Source: Methanimicrococcus blatticola (GTDB lineage: Archaea > Halobacteriota > Methanosarcinia > Methanosarcinales > Methanosarcinaceae). From it: a DNA stretch of 64,000 nucleotides. The stretch lies in the NCBI RefSeq assembly GCF_004363215.1, contig NZ_SNYS01000007.1:1-64000 (forward strand). Reading direction: 5' to 3'. A program made the position numbers and the translations under genes. The notes under the pieces were generated by a model. It ran no database searches. It was given only the letters and a program-made list of their open reading frames with translations, and had not been told where the DNA came from. Below are positions 47,223-56,978 of the stretch, one piece after another. Each line of letters begins with the position of its first letter. Position 1 is the stretch's first letter.

Positions 47223-48877
47223 TAAATATCCACCCTCGTTTGATTCTCATTTTCAATTTCGCCTTCGTTTCCATTTTCGCCTTCGTTTCTCGGATTTTCA
47301 GAAGGAAGCGCGTCGGGATCAGAAGAAACGCCGGGCTCATTCATATTTTCAGGCAACGTTGAAGGCGGATGTTTTTGAATAATAACCGAATATCTCGGAT
47401 TTTCAGGCTTAATGTCATAAACAAAAGTCCGCTCCATAAACATCGCGTCAACCGGCGCGTCTTTGGACAAATTCGTTTGGTCAACCCGCTGATCGAAGTG
47501 AGTTTTTGGAATTGTGCCGTTCAATTGCCCGTCCAAGCTGCGTGACCTGTACTGCCCGAATACACGCAGCGCCTCAACGCCTGCCGCATACCGTTCATAA
47601 GAAACGAACGCTGTCGGATCATCACGAACAGAGTCGCCGATCATTTCGTCAACCGAATTAATCGTTTCTTCATACCGCCCGTTTTTGAAATATTCTTCAT
47701 TGAACGTGTCGATGTATGAATAATATTGTTCTTTGTAAGTTTCATTTTTCAGCATCATATTCAAAAGCGGCCGATGATACATTGAAACATTTGAAAAAAT
47801 CGGCGTGTCAATCGGATAATCAACGACTGACGGCGTGCTGTTGTCTTTGTATCCGTCAAACGCGAAATTCATGTCCCACGGAAAAATTAAGATCTTGCCG
47901 TCGTTTTCATACAAATAATAATTCTGAAGCGTCGGTCCGGTGTAAGTATCCATGTTAACAATAATACCGTTGACCGCAAAAAACGCAAGCGTCTCATTAA
48001 CGAAAACATAATTCTCTAAATCGTCGCCTTCATTGACATGCTTGATTGCAGTTATCACGCGCTGAAAATCGGATTTGGATGTGTCGGAAAAAACCACATT
48101 TCCGAAAAGCTGCCAATAATCCCAAATGCTGTCTGTTGTGTAAATGAGAGATGCGCCCTGATTCAAATCCGCATCCGGTGGCGGCATGTATCCGTTGTCT
48201 TTGGGTGAATTGACCTTATCAAATTTTTCGGGCTTGTAAAGATGACCGTAATCATTACCAAAAACGCGTTTCGCGAAATCATCTTCAACCGCTTCAACAG
48301 CCAAATAAAGACCCCAGTCCTTACCGTTAATGTCAATGTCAGCGTAAGCGAAAAGAGGTGTCGGAACGCCCATTGAATCCATCGCGTCATACGCCAGGTA
48401 TTCTTTCATGTATGTCGGATCACGATATTGATTGTTGACAACAAAATCGGTGAGCCCGAAAAAAGTCTGTCCTGTAATGTATTCGTCGGCTTTGAATCTG
48501 AAACTGTAACGGTCGGAGTTGCTGGCTTCAACCGAAACGAGACTGGAATATCCTTTCACCCGAATGCCGACGGCATTAAATTTTTGCCCGTTAATCGTCA
48601 CGTTGCACGGCATATAATTTTTGTCGGACGGATTGGACAGCAAATAATCCCAATCTTTTTCGCCCATTTCGATTTCAATCGTTGTGATTTCGCAGCGGTT
48701 GAACATCATTTCGTCATAATTCACAGCTGATGCGGCGGATTGAATCGGAATTAAATTCGGAGCGACGAGCATAAGCGTCACAAAAATAAGAGCGGCAGCG
48801 ATGAGCACGACTGCCAGCACGTTCATATATTTACTGTTGATGAGACCGGATCCTTTGTCGGAATGATCGGAACTCAT
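47222..48877 (-). CDS. CotH-like kinase, membrane-anchored (copy 2)
   Basis: A 551-residue CotH protein with one N-terminal transmembrane helix (about 17-40) and an external kinase-like domain: FNAVGIRVKGYSSLVS, RYSFRFKADEY, FFGLTDFVVNNQYRDPTYMKEYLAYDAMDSMG and the PWD motif in ILIFPWDMNFAFDGY near 331. It lacks the Gly/Met-rich insert of copy 1 and instead ends in an Asn/Glu-rich tail (NEGENGNEGEIENENQ). It overlaps DUF4956 upstream by four bases and VTC downstream by one. Confidence 0.88.
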   Translation of the reverse strand: MSSDHSDKGSGLINSKYMNVLAVVLIAAALIFVTLMLVAPNLIPIQSAASAVNYDEMMFNRCEITTIEIEMGEKDWDYLLSNPSDKNYMPCNVTINGQKFNAVGIRVKGYSSLVSVEASNSDRYSFRFKADEYITGQTFFGLTDFVVNNQYRDPTYMKEYLAYDAMDSMGVPTPLFAYADIDINGKDWGLYLAVEAVEDDFAKRVFGNDYGHLYKPEKFDKVNSPKDNGYMPPPDADLNQGASLIYTTDSIWDYWQLFGNVVFSDTSKSDFQRVITAIKHVNEGDDLENYVFVNETLAFFAVNGIIVNMDTYTGPTLQNYYLYENDGKILIFPWDMNFAFDGYKDNSTPSVVDYPIDTPIFSNVSMYHRPLLNMMLKNETYKEQYYSYIDTFNEEYFKNGRYEETINSVDEMIGDSVRDDPTAFVSYERYAAGVEALRVFGQYRSRSLDGQLNGTIPKTHFDQRVDQTNLSKDAPVDAMFMERTFVYDIKPENPRYSVIIQKHPPSTLPENMNEPGVSSDPDALPSENPRNEGENGNEGEIENENQTRVDI

Positions 48878-49554
48878 GTCACATATTCTCCGTTATAACT
48901 GACCAAAACGGCACTGCCGACCCCATCCGTTTTTGAAATTTTGTTCAGGAATTCGCTTTCCGAATCGGTGAGACGGACTTCAATTGTCAGTTCGGTGTTG
49001 CCTTCAGATAATGTTTTGGAACGAAGGACGTGTTTTTTAACGGAAGTTTTGATGATTTCCATCACTTCTTTTTCAACGTCATCGCCGTTGATGTCAACAA
49101 CGAGAATGTAAGGTTTGTCGAGCGGTTTTTTGCTGGCGAAAATAATCAGGATAAGTCCGATGAAAGCGGAGCCGAAAACGGCGAGCGGAATCAAGCCGGC
49201 GCCGATGACAATGCCTGCTGAAATGGCCCAAAAGAGGTAAGCGATGTCCATCGGTTCTTTAACAGCGGAACGGAAACGGACGATTGAAAGCGCGCCGACC
49301 ATACCGAGTGAGAGAATAAGATTGGAACTGATGGCGATGATAATCATTGTCGTCACAAGCGCCATGGCCATCAAAGAAACACCGAATCCGGACGAATACA
49401 TGACGCCGGAAAAGGTCTTTTTGTAAACGAAAAAGATAAACAGGCCGATGATGAAAGCCAAAACCATTGCGATAAAAATGTCTGTTAACGAAAAGTCGAC
49501 AACATTGTTGATCAGATTCGATTCAAAAATATCATTAAAAGTCAGAGTCGCCAT
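48874..49554 (-). CDS. DUF4956 membrane protein (copy 2)
   Basis: A 226-residue paralogue of the DUF4956 protein at 43.7-44.4 kb, with the same length and ends (MATLTFNDIF ... VSYNGEYVT), membrane helices across about 28-150 and GMVGALSIVRFRSAVKEPMDIAYLFWAISAG unchanged. It is first in the copy 2 operon DUF4956-CotH-VTC. Confidence 0.85.
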   Translation of the reverse strand: MATLTFNDIFESNLINNVVDFSLTDIFIAMVLAFIIGLFIFFVYKKTFSGVMYSSGFGVSLMAMALVTTMIIIAISSNLILSLGMVGALSIVRFRSAVKEPMDIAYLFWAISAGIVIGAGLIPLAVFGSAFIGLILIIFASKKPLDKPYILVVDINGDDVEKEVMEIIKTSVKKHVLRSKTLSEGNTELTIEVRLTDSESEFLNKISKTDGVGSAVLVSYNGEYVT

Positions 49555-49793
49555 TTAATTTCCCCGATAAACCATAATATGAATGATGAAATGTTTCAAG
49601 ATGTAAGATTAAGAGATAAATAAAGTAAAACAAATATTTAAAAGAAAGGCTTGAAACGGCAATCAGACCTGTGCTGAAACAAAATCAAAAAGAAAGTCGA
49701 AACAACAAAAAACGAAAAGCAACAGAAAAGCAACAAAAAATGAATAAAAAATGAATAAAAAATGAATAAAAAAAGTAAATGAATAAACCGGAA

Positions 49794-49988
49794 TCAGAAG
49801 TCCGGTTTGGATAATGCGTATGCAATGCCGCAAACAACAACGCCGCCCAAGACAAGAGCGAGTTGGTTCACATCGCTTGTCAAGTCAAGTCCCGTTAACG
49901 GTGCGCCGAATGCGTACCATGCGAAAAGAACGATCGAAAGAGCGACGGATGCCACTGCAACATATGCGAATTCTTTAATGCCAATCAT
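49794..49988 (-). CDS. small membrane protein, 64 residues
   Basis: Two hydrophobic helices (AYVAVASVALSIVLFAWYAFG and LALVLGGVVVCGIAYAL) separated by a short polar loop. AGGTGAT stands 6 bases before the ATG, and a TATA-like CTATATAAAT lies further upstream (about 50021-50030), so expression is likely. Family not recognised. Confidence 0.6.
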   Translation of the reverse strand: MIGIKEFAYVAVASVALSIVLFAWYAFGAPLTGLDLTSDVNQLALVLGGVVVCGIAYALSKPDF

Positions 49989-50189
49989 TTGAAATCACCT
50001 GATATTTGAAATAGTTTTTAAATTTATATAGTTTATCCTTTTCGATTACAGAATTAAATATAAACGGTCGACAGAATCAATTCAATTTTTTTGGTTTTGT
50101 TTGATTTTGGTTTTGTTCGATTTGGGTTTTGTTCGATTTTGGATTTTGAATGAAGATTGAATGAAAACGAACTCATTTTTTTAAAAAAA

Positions 50190-51000
50190 TAAAGCCCGAA
50201 ATAACCACCGCTAATTTTGATTCCGGCTGAGTGAAACGAAGACGGAAGCGAAATTTGCGGCTTATGACCCGCCGTCGATAAAAACGAATTATAGATTAAA
50301 ATTAAGACATAATCAACATCTCTCGGCCGCATCTGATTTTCTGCGTTCTGTTCAGCCTGAGGTCTGCGTTGCCGCGTTCTGTTCAGACAGAGGTCTGCGT
50401 TGCTGCGTTCTGTTCAGACAGAGGTCTGCGTTGCTGCGTTCTGTTCAGACAGGTCTGCGTTGCTGCGTTCTGTTCAGTCAGGTCTGTGTTGCTGCATGCA
50501 TCTGCTCATTCTTATGACAGCCGTTCGCTTACGCGAACGTGGGCACTGTTACCTGCCGTTTGCGTTGCCGCTGTTACCTGCCGTTTGCGTTACCGCCGTT
50601 ACCTGCCGTTTGCGTTGCCGCTGTTACCTGCCGTTTGCGTTACCGCCGTTACCTGCCGTTTGCGTTGCCGCTGTTACCTGCCGTTTGCGTTGCCGCTGTT
50701 ACCTGCCGTTTGCGTTGCCGCTGTTACCTGCCGTTTGCGTTGCCGCTGTTACCTGCCGTTTGTGTTGCCGCTGTTACCTGTCGTTTGCGTTACCGCTGTT
50801 ACCTGCCGTTTGCGTTGCCGCTGTTACCTGCCGTTTGCGTTGTCACTGTCATCTGCCGTTTGCGTTGCCGCTGTTACCTACTGTTTGCGTTGCCGCTGTT
50901 ACCTGCCGTTTGCGTTGCCGCTATTACCTACCGTTTGTGTTTCTGCAGTCACCTTACCGTTCGTGTTGCTGCTGTTTCGCCGCGCGTCACCGCTGTCCTC
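50190..51000 (+). repeat. composite repeat element, copy C, with large 25-bp array
   Basis: Same order as copies A and B: long hairpin 50208-50260, a short array of TCTGCGTTGCTGCGTTCTGTTCAGA-like units (50350-50500), the palindrome CGTTCGCTTACGCGAACG (50522-50539), GGGCACT, then about sixteen copies of a 25-base unit (50548-50960) built from GTTACCTGCCGTTTGCGTT followed by GCCGCT. Frames stay open throughout because the unit lacks stops, but no protein is supported. Lies between divergent genes. Confidence 0.85.
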
Positions 51001-51125
51001 AACATCCTACTATTCATACATTCTTCATACATTCATAAAAGCGATCCGAATTTTTATCAATAAAAATAAAATACAACCGATTCCAATTTCTTAAAATTAA
51101 TAAAAATAAAAACGGAGGAAAAACA

Positions 51126-52457
51126 TTGGATCAAATTCAATATTATGACGCCAATCAAATTGAAGGGCGTTCCATGACGATTATTTTAGATAACGGAAAA
51201 CTGGAAACGATTTCCAAAAACAGTTCGAAAGGCGCGGGAATTCGGGCGCTTTGCTGCGGTTCTTGGGGGTATACCTCAATTGACGGCGAAACGGATTTGG
51301 AAACAGGAATTAAGAACGCGTCGGAATTGGCGGCTTCCATGAATAAGAATACGCCCAAAGAGCGTGTGATTCTCGGGGACGTGCCGAAAAGAAAAGTCGG
51401 CAGCATGCCGGCAATTAAAATCAATCCCGAAGACATCAGCATTGAAGAAAAAGTCGAACTGCTTCGGGAAATTGAAAAATATGCCAAAGAAGAAAGTATC
51501 AAAAGCACCCGCGTTTCATATTCGGAATCCATTTTGATGACACGCTTCATGAATTCAGAAGGCGAAGAAAGAGAATACAAAACGATTAAAAGCGGATTTT
51601 CAGTATCCGCCGTTGCCGCCGAAGGAAATAATTATCAAGCAGGACGAGAAAGCCGATTCAACATTGCCGGCTATGAAATTTTTGAAAAAAACGATCCGTA
51701 TCAATTGGCAAAGGATGCCGCTGAGACGGCAAAATTACTTTTGAAAGCCAAAACGCCCAAAGGCGGCGCGCTTCCCGTGATTTTAGATCCGGAACTTGCC
51801 GGCGTTTTTACGCATGAAGCAGTCGGGCACGCGTCTGAAGCGGATTTGGTGCTTCAGAATGATTCCGTCCTTTCCGGAAAACTCGGGAAACAAATTGCAT
51901 CACCCAAAATCACGGTGATTGATGATCCGACCCTCCATGAATACGGTTATTATCCGTTTGACGCTGAAGGCGTGCCGTCCGAAAAAACGGTTTTGATCAA
52001 AGACGGCGTGCTGAATTCGTACATGCATTCCAGAGAAACCGCCGGCGTTTTTGAAGGCGTTTCCGGAAACGCGCGCGCCCAAGGATATTCAATGCCGGTC
52101 GTTCGCATGAGCAACACTTACATTGACAAAGGGGACGCGACGTTTGAAGAAATGTTAGAAGACATCAAAGACGGCATTTATTTAATCGGCTCCCGCGGCG
52201 GTCAGGTCAATACCGGGGAAGGCGTTTTCCAATTCAACGCCGAGAAAGGATATCTGATTCAAAAAGGCGAAATCACCGATTTAGTCCGCGACGTTTCATT
52301 GTCGGGACAAACACTTGACATTTTAAACCAAATCAAAATGGTCGGAAAAGATGTGAAACTGCATGCCGGCCACTGCGGCAAATCCGGGCAAACCGTTCCG
52401 GTGACCGACGGCGCGCCGCACATTTCAATTTCAAAAGCAACGGTGGGAGGTGCTTAA
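51126..52457 (+). CDS. tldD: TldD metalloprotease subunit
   Basis: TldD and TldE form a heterodimeric zinc protease that digests unfolded peptides. The active-site motif is THEAVGHASEAD near 228-239 (HExxxH). GSRGGQVNTGEGVFQFNAEKGYLI and the glycine-rich C-terminal GHCGKSGQTVPVTDGAPH are also typical. The start is a TTG with GGAGG about 8 bases ahead. 443 residues. tldE follows 1 base after the stop, so the two are co-translated. Confidence 0.94.
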   Translation: MDQIQYYDANQIEGRSMTIILDNGKLETISKNSSKGAGIRALCCGSWGYTSIDGETDLETGIKNASELAASMNKNTPKERVILGDVPKRKVGSMPAIKINPEDISIEEKVELLREIEKYAKEESIKSTRVSYSESILMTRFMNSEGEEREYKTIKSGFSVSAVAAEGNNYQAGRESRFNIAGYEIFEKNDPYQLAKDAAETAKLLLKAKTPKGGALPVILDPELAGVFTHEAVGHASEADLVLQNDSVLSGKLGKQIASPKITVIDDPTLHEYGYYPFDAEGVPSEKTVLIKDGVLNSYMHSRETAGVFEGVSGNARAQGYSMPVVRMSNTYIDKGDATFEEMLEDIKDGIYLIGSRGGQVNTGEGVFQFNAEKGYLIQKGEITDLVRDVSLSGQTLDILNQIKMVGKDVKLHAGHCGKSGQTVPVTDGAPHISISKATVGGA

Positions 52458-52458
52458 A

Positions 52459-53829
52459 ATGACAAAAATCAATGCGGATAAAATCTTTCCCGAAAATAAG
52501 ATTTCCATTGAAGAAATCAAATCGGGCATTGAAAAAGCACTTGCGCTTTCCGAAAAACTCGGCGCGTCCGACGCGGAAATTGTCTTTTCGATCGGGGAGT
52601 CGACAAGCATTCAATTTAAAAAAGACATCATTGAAACGGCAAAACAAAGCACAAGTGCCGGTTACGGTGTTCGCGCGGTTGTCAACGGCGCCGTCGGGTT
52701 TGCCGGAACCAATCTGATGTCGGATTTGGAAAACACGCTTCGGACGGCGGTCGCTTCGGCGAAAGTGATGGAAGCGGATCCGCTCTTTAAAAATTTCCCC
52801 GAAAAAGCGGTGTATAAAGAAGTCGGTGGCTTGTTTGATGATAAAATCGTTGACATGAGTTTGGATGAATGCATTGAATGCGCAACCGATATGATTTCAG
52901 GTGTCAAAAGCATTGAAAATATGATTCCGACTTCCGGCGGATTTTCAAGATCGGTTTCATACTTTATGATTATGAATACAGACGGCTTATCCGCTCAACG
53001 GAAAGGAACAGCCGTTTCAGGATTTACGGATGTGACAACAGCCTCAGGCGAAGTTTCAACGGCTTATGATTATAATGTGTCGCGCAAAAAAGACGTTGAT
53101 TTTACCGTCATCGGCAAAAATGCGGCGGACTTGGCGAAAAAATCATTGAAAGGTATTTCCTGCGGCGCGGAAAAAATGCCTGTGATTTTCCATCCGTTTT
53201 CGTTTGCCGACATTTTGGAAAACACGCTTGTGCCATCCGTTGACGCCGACAATATCCAAAAAGAAAGGTCCGGCCTTGTCGGCCGCCTCGGCGATGAAAT
53301 CGCACATTCCGATTTGTCAATCATTGATAACGGAACACTTGAAGGCGGTATTTCAAGCGGTGCTTTTGACGATGAAGGCACGCCGACGCAGAAAACAACC
53401 GTCATTGGAAACGGCATTCTGAAATCATATTTGTATGACAGCTACACCGCAGGAAAAGACAATGTCAAAAGTACCGGAAACGGATACCGTTATTCCTACT
53501 CATCCGCGCCGGGCGTTGATTTCAGCAATTTTATCATTGACTTCCCGCAAAGTGATGTCATTGCCGAAACGAAAAAAGGCATCTATGTCAACACAGTCAT
53601 CGGCGCGCATACGGCCAATGAGATTTCAGGCGATTTTTCAATTGAAGGACGCAATGCGTTTTTGATTGAAAACGGTGAAATTTCAAAGCCGATTAAATCG
53701 GTCATGATTTCGGGCAACATTTTTGAAATGCTCAAAAACATTGACGGTGCCGGAAAAGACGTTCGTTCTGTCGGCGGTATCATTACGCCGTCGATTCGAA
53801 TTTCAGAGATGAGCGTCATCGGCGAATAA
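52459..53829 (+). CDS. tldE: TldE/PmbA subunit
   Basis: Non-catalytic partner of TldD: same fold, no HExxxH motif. It has SAGYGVRAVVNGAVGFAGTN, FHPFSFADILENTLVPSVDADNIQKERSGLVGRLG, GAFDDEGTPTQKTTVIGNGIL and the C-terminal GIITPSIRIS. The ATG at 52459 is chosen for GGAGGTG 8 bases upstream, inside the tldD end. 456 residues. Followed by a hairpin terminator. Confidence 0.93.
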   Translation: MTKINADKIFPENKISIEEIKSGIEKALALSEKLGASDAEIVFSIGESTSIQFKKDIIETAKQSTSAGYGVRAVVNGAVGFAGTNLMSDLENTLRTAVASAKVMEADPLFKNFPEKAVYKEVGGLFDDKIVDMSLDECIECATDMISGVKSIENMIPTSGGFSRSVSYFMIMNTDGLSAQRKGTAVSGFTDVTTASGEVSTAYDYNVSRKKDVDFTVIGKNAADLAKKSLKGISCGAEKMPVIFHPFSFADILENTLVPSVDADNIQKERSGLVGRLGDEIAHSDLSIIDNGTLEGGISSGAFDDEGTPTQKTTVIGNGILKSYLYDSYTAGKDNVKSTGNGYRYSYSSAPGVDFSNFIIDFPQSDVIAETKKGIYVNTVIGAHTANEISGDFSIEGRNAFLIENGEISKPIKSVMISGNIFEMLKNIDGAGKDVRSVGGIITPSIRISEMSVIGE

Positions 53830-53846
53830 AGAAAGAATAAGGAGAG

Positions 53847-53870
53847 CGGAGTTGTAACTCCGTTTTCTAA
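53847..53870 (+). terminator. hairpin terminator after tldE
   Basis: CGGAGTT (53847-53853) and AACTCCG (53856-53862) form a tight hairpin followed by TTTT. Confidence 0.7.
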
Positions 53871-54202
53871 TTCTATTTAAAAGTTGCTTGGGAAAAATCA
53901 ACTAATCGGAATGATTTTTAAGACTGAAAAGAATTGTCATTTTGACAGAATAAATATATTTTTATAAAAAATCAGAGCCAAAATCATTTAATAGGATATT
54001 TCCATTTTTCAATCTATACTTATAGATTTAAGCAACCTGCAAGTGATTTGTGGCGAATCATGCAGTTGTTTACAGGTATACTCATTTTCAATCAACGTCC
54101 CGTATATGAATCAGTAGAGGATTTCATATCTGATATTACAATAATACGAATAAAAAACGGTTAGCCATTTCGTCGGGACGAATACAGAACGGAGGAAAAC
54201 TT

Positions 54203-56854
54203 TTGATAAAGTATACATACATGTTCGGCGCAGGCCAGACAGAGGGTAAAAGTGACATGAGAAATCTCCTTGGCGGAAAAGGAGCAAATTTAGCTGAGAT
54301 GGCAAATTTAAACATTCCTGTGCCGCCGGGTTTTTCGATTACAACAGAAGCCTGTACGCATTATTTAGCGAATAAAGGGTTAACGGACGAAATGCATAAA
54401 GAAATTTTAGCGGCCGTTGACAAACTCGAAAAAACAACCGGTAAAAAACTCGGCGACAATGCCGACCCGCTTCTTGTTTCTGTCCGTTCGGGCGCAAGAA
54501 TTTCCATGCCGGGCATGATGGACACCGTCCTCAACCTCGGATTAAATGATGTTTCTGTTGAAGGTCTCTCCTCCAAGACCGGAAATCCGCGTTTTGCTTA
54601 TGACTGTTACCGCCGTTTCATTTCAATGTTCGGCGATGTTGTGCTTGATATTGAATTTAATAAATTTGAAAAAGCACTTGAAGCACAAAAGAAAAAGTCG
54701 GGCGTTGAATCCGACACCGATCTTTCTGTCGAAGATTTAAAAGAAGTGATTGCCGCTTCCAAAAAGATCGTTAAAGACGAAAAAGGATTTGATTTTCCGC
54801 AAAATCCCGAAGAACAATTATTCATGGCAATTAATGCTGTTTTTGATTCATGGAACTCTCAGCGCGCCATCACATACCGTAAAATTAACAACATCCCGGG
54901 AGACTGGGGCACTGCCGTTAACGTTCAATCCATGGTTTACGGAAATATGGGTGACAATTCCGGAACCGGTGTCGCGTTTACAAGAAACCCGTCAACCGGC
55001 GAAAACAAATTCTTCGGCGAATATCTCATCAATGCCCAGGGCGAAGACGTTGTTGCCGGCATCAGAACGCCGTCTGAAATTTCAACGCTTGAGAAGAAAA
55101 TCCCTGATGCTTACAAACAATTAATCGACATCTGTCAAACCCTTGAAAAGCATTTCAAGGATATGCAGGACATTGAATTTACAATTGAAGAAGGCAAACT
55201 CTACATGCTTCAGACCAGAAGCGGCAAGAGAACCGCTAAATCCGCAACCAAGATCGCTGTTGATATGGTTGACGAAGGACTCATTGACAAAAAGACTGCT
55301 GTGACGCGCGTGACGCCGGCCCAGATTGATCAACTTCTTCACCCGATGATTGACCCGTCCTGCAAGCAAGATGTAATCGCCAAAGGTCTTCCCGCATCAC
55401 CCGGCGCTGCTGTCGGAAAAGTTGTTTTCACACCTGAAGATGCTGAAAAGATGGTTGGAAAAGGCGAAAAAGTCATTTTGGTCAGAACTGAAACATCTCC
55501 CGAAGACATCGGCGGCATGTATGTTGCCGAGGGTGTTTTAACAGTCAGAGGCGGTATGACGTCTCACGCGGCTGTTGTCGGCAGAGGAATGGGCAAGCCC
55601 TGTGTCGTCGGCTGCGGTGACATTACAATTTCAGAAGCCGAAGACAACAAGTTTTATGTCGGCGACCTTGTCATCAATGAATTAGACTTTATTACGATTG
55701 ACGGAAGCACCGGCTGTGTGATTTTAGGTGAAATGCCTTTGATTCCGCCGGAAATCAGCAAAGAAATTGAAGTGCTTCTCGGCTGGGCAGATGAAATCCG
55801 TGACCTCGGCGTCCGCACAAATGCAGACACCCCCGAAGATGCGCAAAAAGCATTGGATCTCGGCGCAGAAGGTATCGGTCTTTGCAGAACCGAACACATG
55901 TTCTTTGAAGAAAACAGAATCCCGGTCGTTCGTGACATGATTCTTTCCGAAACCAAAGAAGAACGCCAGAAATTTTTGGACAAGCTTTTGCCGATGCAGC
56001 GCGAAGATTTTACACAGATTCTCCGTGTCATGCAGGGAAAACCCGTAACAATTCGTTATTTGGACCCGCCGCTTCACGAATTCCTCCCAAAAGTCTATGA
56101 ACTCAAAGAAGATTTGGAAGCGCTCAAACAGAAAAATGCGCCCAAAGCGGAAATTGAGAAAGTTGAAAAGATTATTGACCGTGTCGTCAATTTGCATGAA
56201 CTCAACCCGATGCTCGGCCACAGAGGCTGCCGTCTCGGCATTACTTATCCTGAAATTTACAACATGCAGACGCGCGCTATTTTTGAAGCGGCCTGCCGTC
56301 TTCATAAAGAAGGCATCACCGTCAAGCCCGAAATTATGATTCCGCTCGTCGGCCACGTTCGCGAATTGGAAATCACAAAGAAGGATGTTGTTGAAACCGC
56401 TCAAAAAGTCATGGACGAATGCGGCGTTAAAATCGACTACACTGTCGGTACAATGATTGAATTGCCGCGCGCAACGATGACCGCTGACAAGATTGCCGCA
56501 GAAGCGGACTTCTTCTCTTTCGGCACAAACGACTTGACGCAGACAACTTTCGGTTTCTCAAGAGATGATGTCGCGAAATTCATTCCGCTTTACATTGAAG
56601 AAGGCATTTTGCCCGAAGATCCGTTCGTTGCCATCGATCAGGAAGGCGTCGGTGAACTCATGCGCATCGGTGTTGAGAAAGGCAAATCCACCAAACCCGA
56701 TTTGAAAATGGGCATCTGCGGCGAACACGGGGGCGAGCCGAGCTCGATTCGCTTTGCTTACAACCTCGGTTTGAATTACGTCAGCTGCTCGCCTTACAGA
56801 GTGCCGATTGCACGTCTGGTGGCAGCACAGGCAAAACTTGAAAATGAAAAGTAA
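54203..56854 (+). CDS. ppdK: pyruvate, phosphate dikinase
   Basis: Interconverts pyruvate, ATP and phosphate with PEP, AMP and PPi, linking pyruvate to gluconeogenesis. The N-terminal ATP-grasp part has GGKGANLAEM and NLGLNDVSVEGL. The phosphorylated histidine is in GGMTSHAAVVGRGMGKP near 455. The C-terminal PEP barrel has LCRTEHMFFEE, FSFGTNDLTQTTFGFSRDD and the catalytic cysteine in GICGEHGGEPSS near 837. 883 residues is typical. TTG start with GGAGG 7 bases upstream. Confidence 0.97.
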   Translation: MIKYTYMFGAGQTEGKSDMRNLLGGKGANLAEMANLNIPVPPGFSITTEACTHYLANKGLTDEMHKEILAAVDKLEKTTGKKLGDNADPLLVSVRSGARISMPGMMDTVLNLGLNDVSVEGLSSKTGNPRFAYDCYRRFISMFGDVVLDIEFNKFEKALEAQKKKSGVESDTDLSVEDLKEVIAASKKIVKDEKGFDFPQNPEEQLFMAINAVFDSWNSQRAITYRKINNIPGDWGTAVNVQSMVYGNMGDNSGTGVAFTRNPSTGENKFFGEYLINAQGEDVVAGIRTPSEISTLEKKIPDAYKQLIDICQTLEKHFKDMQDIEFTIEEGKLYMLQTRSGKRTAKSATKIAVDMVDEGLIDKKTAVTRVTPAQIDQLLHPMIDPSCKQDVIAKGLPASPGAAVGKVVFTPEDAEKMVGKGEKVILVRTETSPEDIGGMYVAEGVLTVRGGMTSHAAVVGRGMGKPCVVGCGDITISEAEDNKFYVGDLVINELDFITIDGSTGCVILGEMPLIPPEISKEIEVLLGWADEIRDLGVRTNADTPEDAQKALDLGAEGIGLCRTEHMFFEENRIPVVRDMILSETKEERQKFLDKLLPMQREDFTQILRVMQGKPVTIRYLDPPLHEFLPKVYELKEDLEALKQKNAPKAEIEKVEKIIDRVVNLHELNPMLGHRGCRLGITYPEIYNMQTRAIFEAACRLHKEGITVKPEIMIPLVGHVRELEITKKDVVETAQKVMDECGVKIDYTVGTMIELPRATMTADKIAAEADFFSFGTNDLTQTTFGFSRDDVAKFIPLYIEEGILPEDPFVAIDQEGVGELMRIGVEKGKSTKPDLKMGICGEHGGEPSSIRFAYNLGLNYVSCSPYRVPIARLVAAQAKLENEK

Positions 56855-56859
56855 TATTG

Positions 56860-56890
56860 AAAAATCGGTAACAACCGATTTTTCGACATA
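56860..56890 (+). terminator. hairpin terminator after ppdK
   Basis: AAAAATCGGT and ACCGATTTTT pair around a 4-base loop just after the stop codon. Confidence 0.75.
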
Positions 56891-56914
56891 TACTTTTACT
56901 TTTCACTGATTTTT

Positions 56915-56978
56915 TTGCTCTTATTTTTGCTCTTATTTTTGCTCTTATTTTTGCTCTTATTTTTGCTCTTATTCTACT
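56915..56978. repeat. 13-bp tandem repeat TTGCTCTTATTTT
   Basis: Five copies in tandem. The rest of the spacer up to 57215 is T-rich; the open frame across it is Leu/Phe-rich low complexity and not supported as a gene. Confidence 0.85.

Noticed and set aside
50369-51094. Long open frames (up to 241 codons) across the 25-bp array in all three plus-strand frames
   Set aside because: They are open only because the repeat unit lacks stop codons. There is no ribosome site and all frames give the same cycling peptide.
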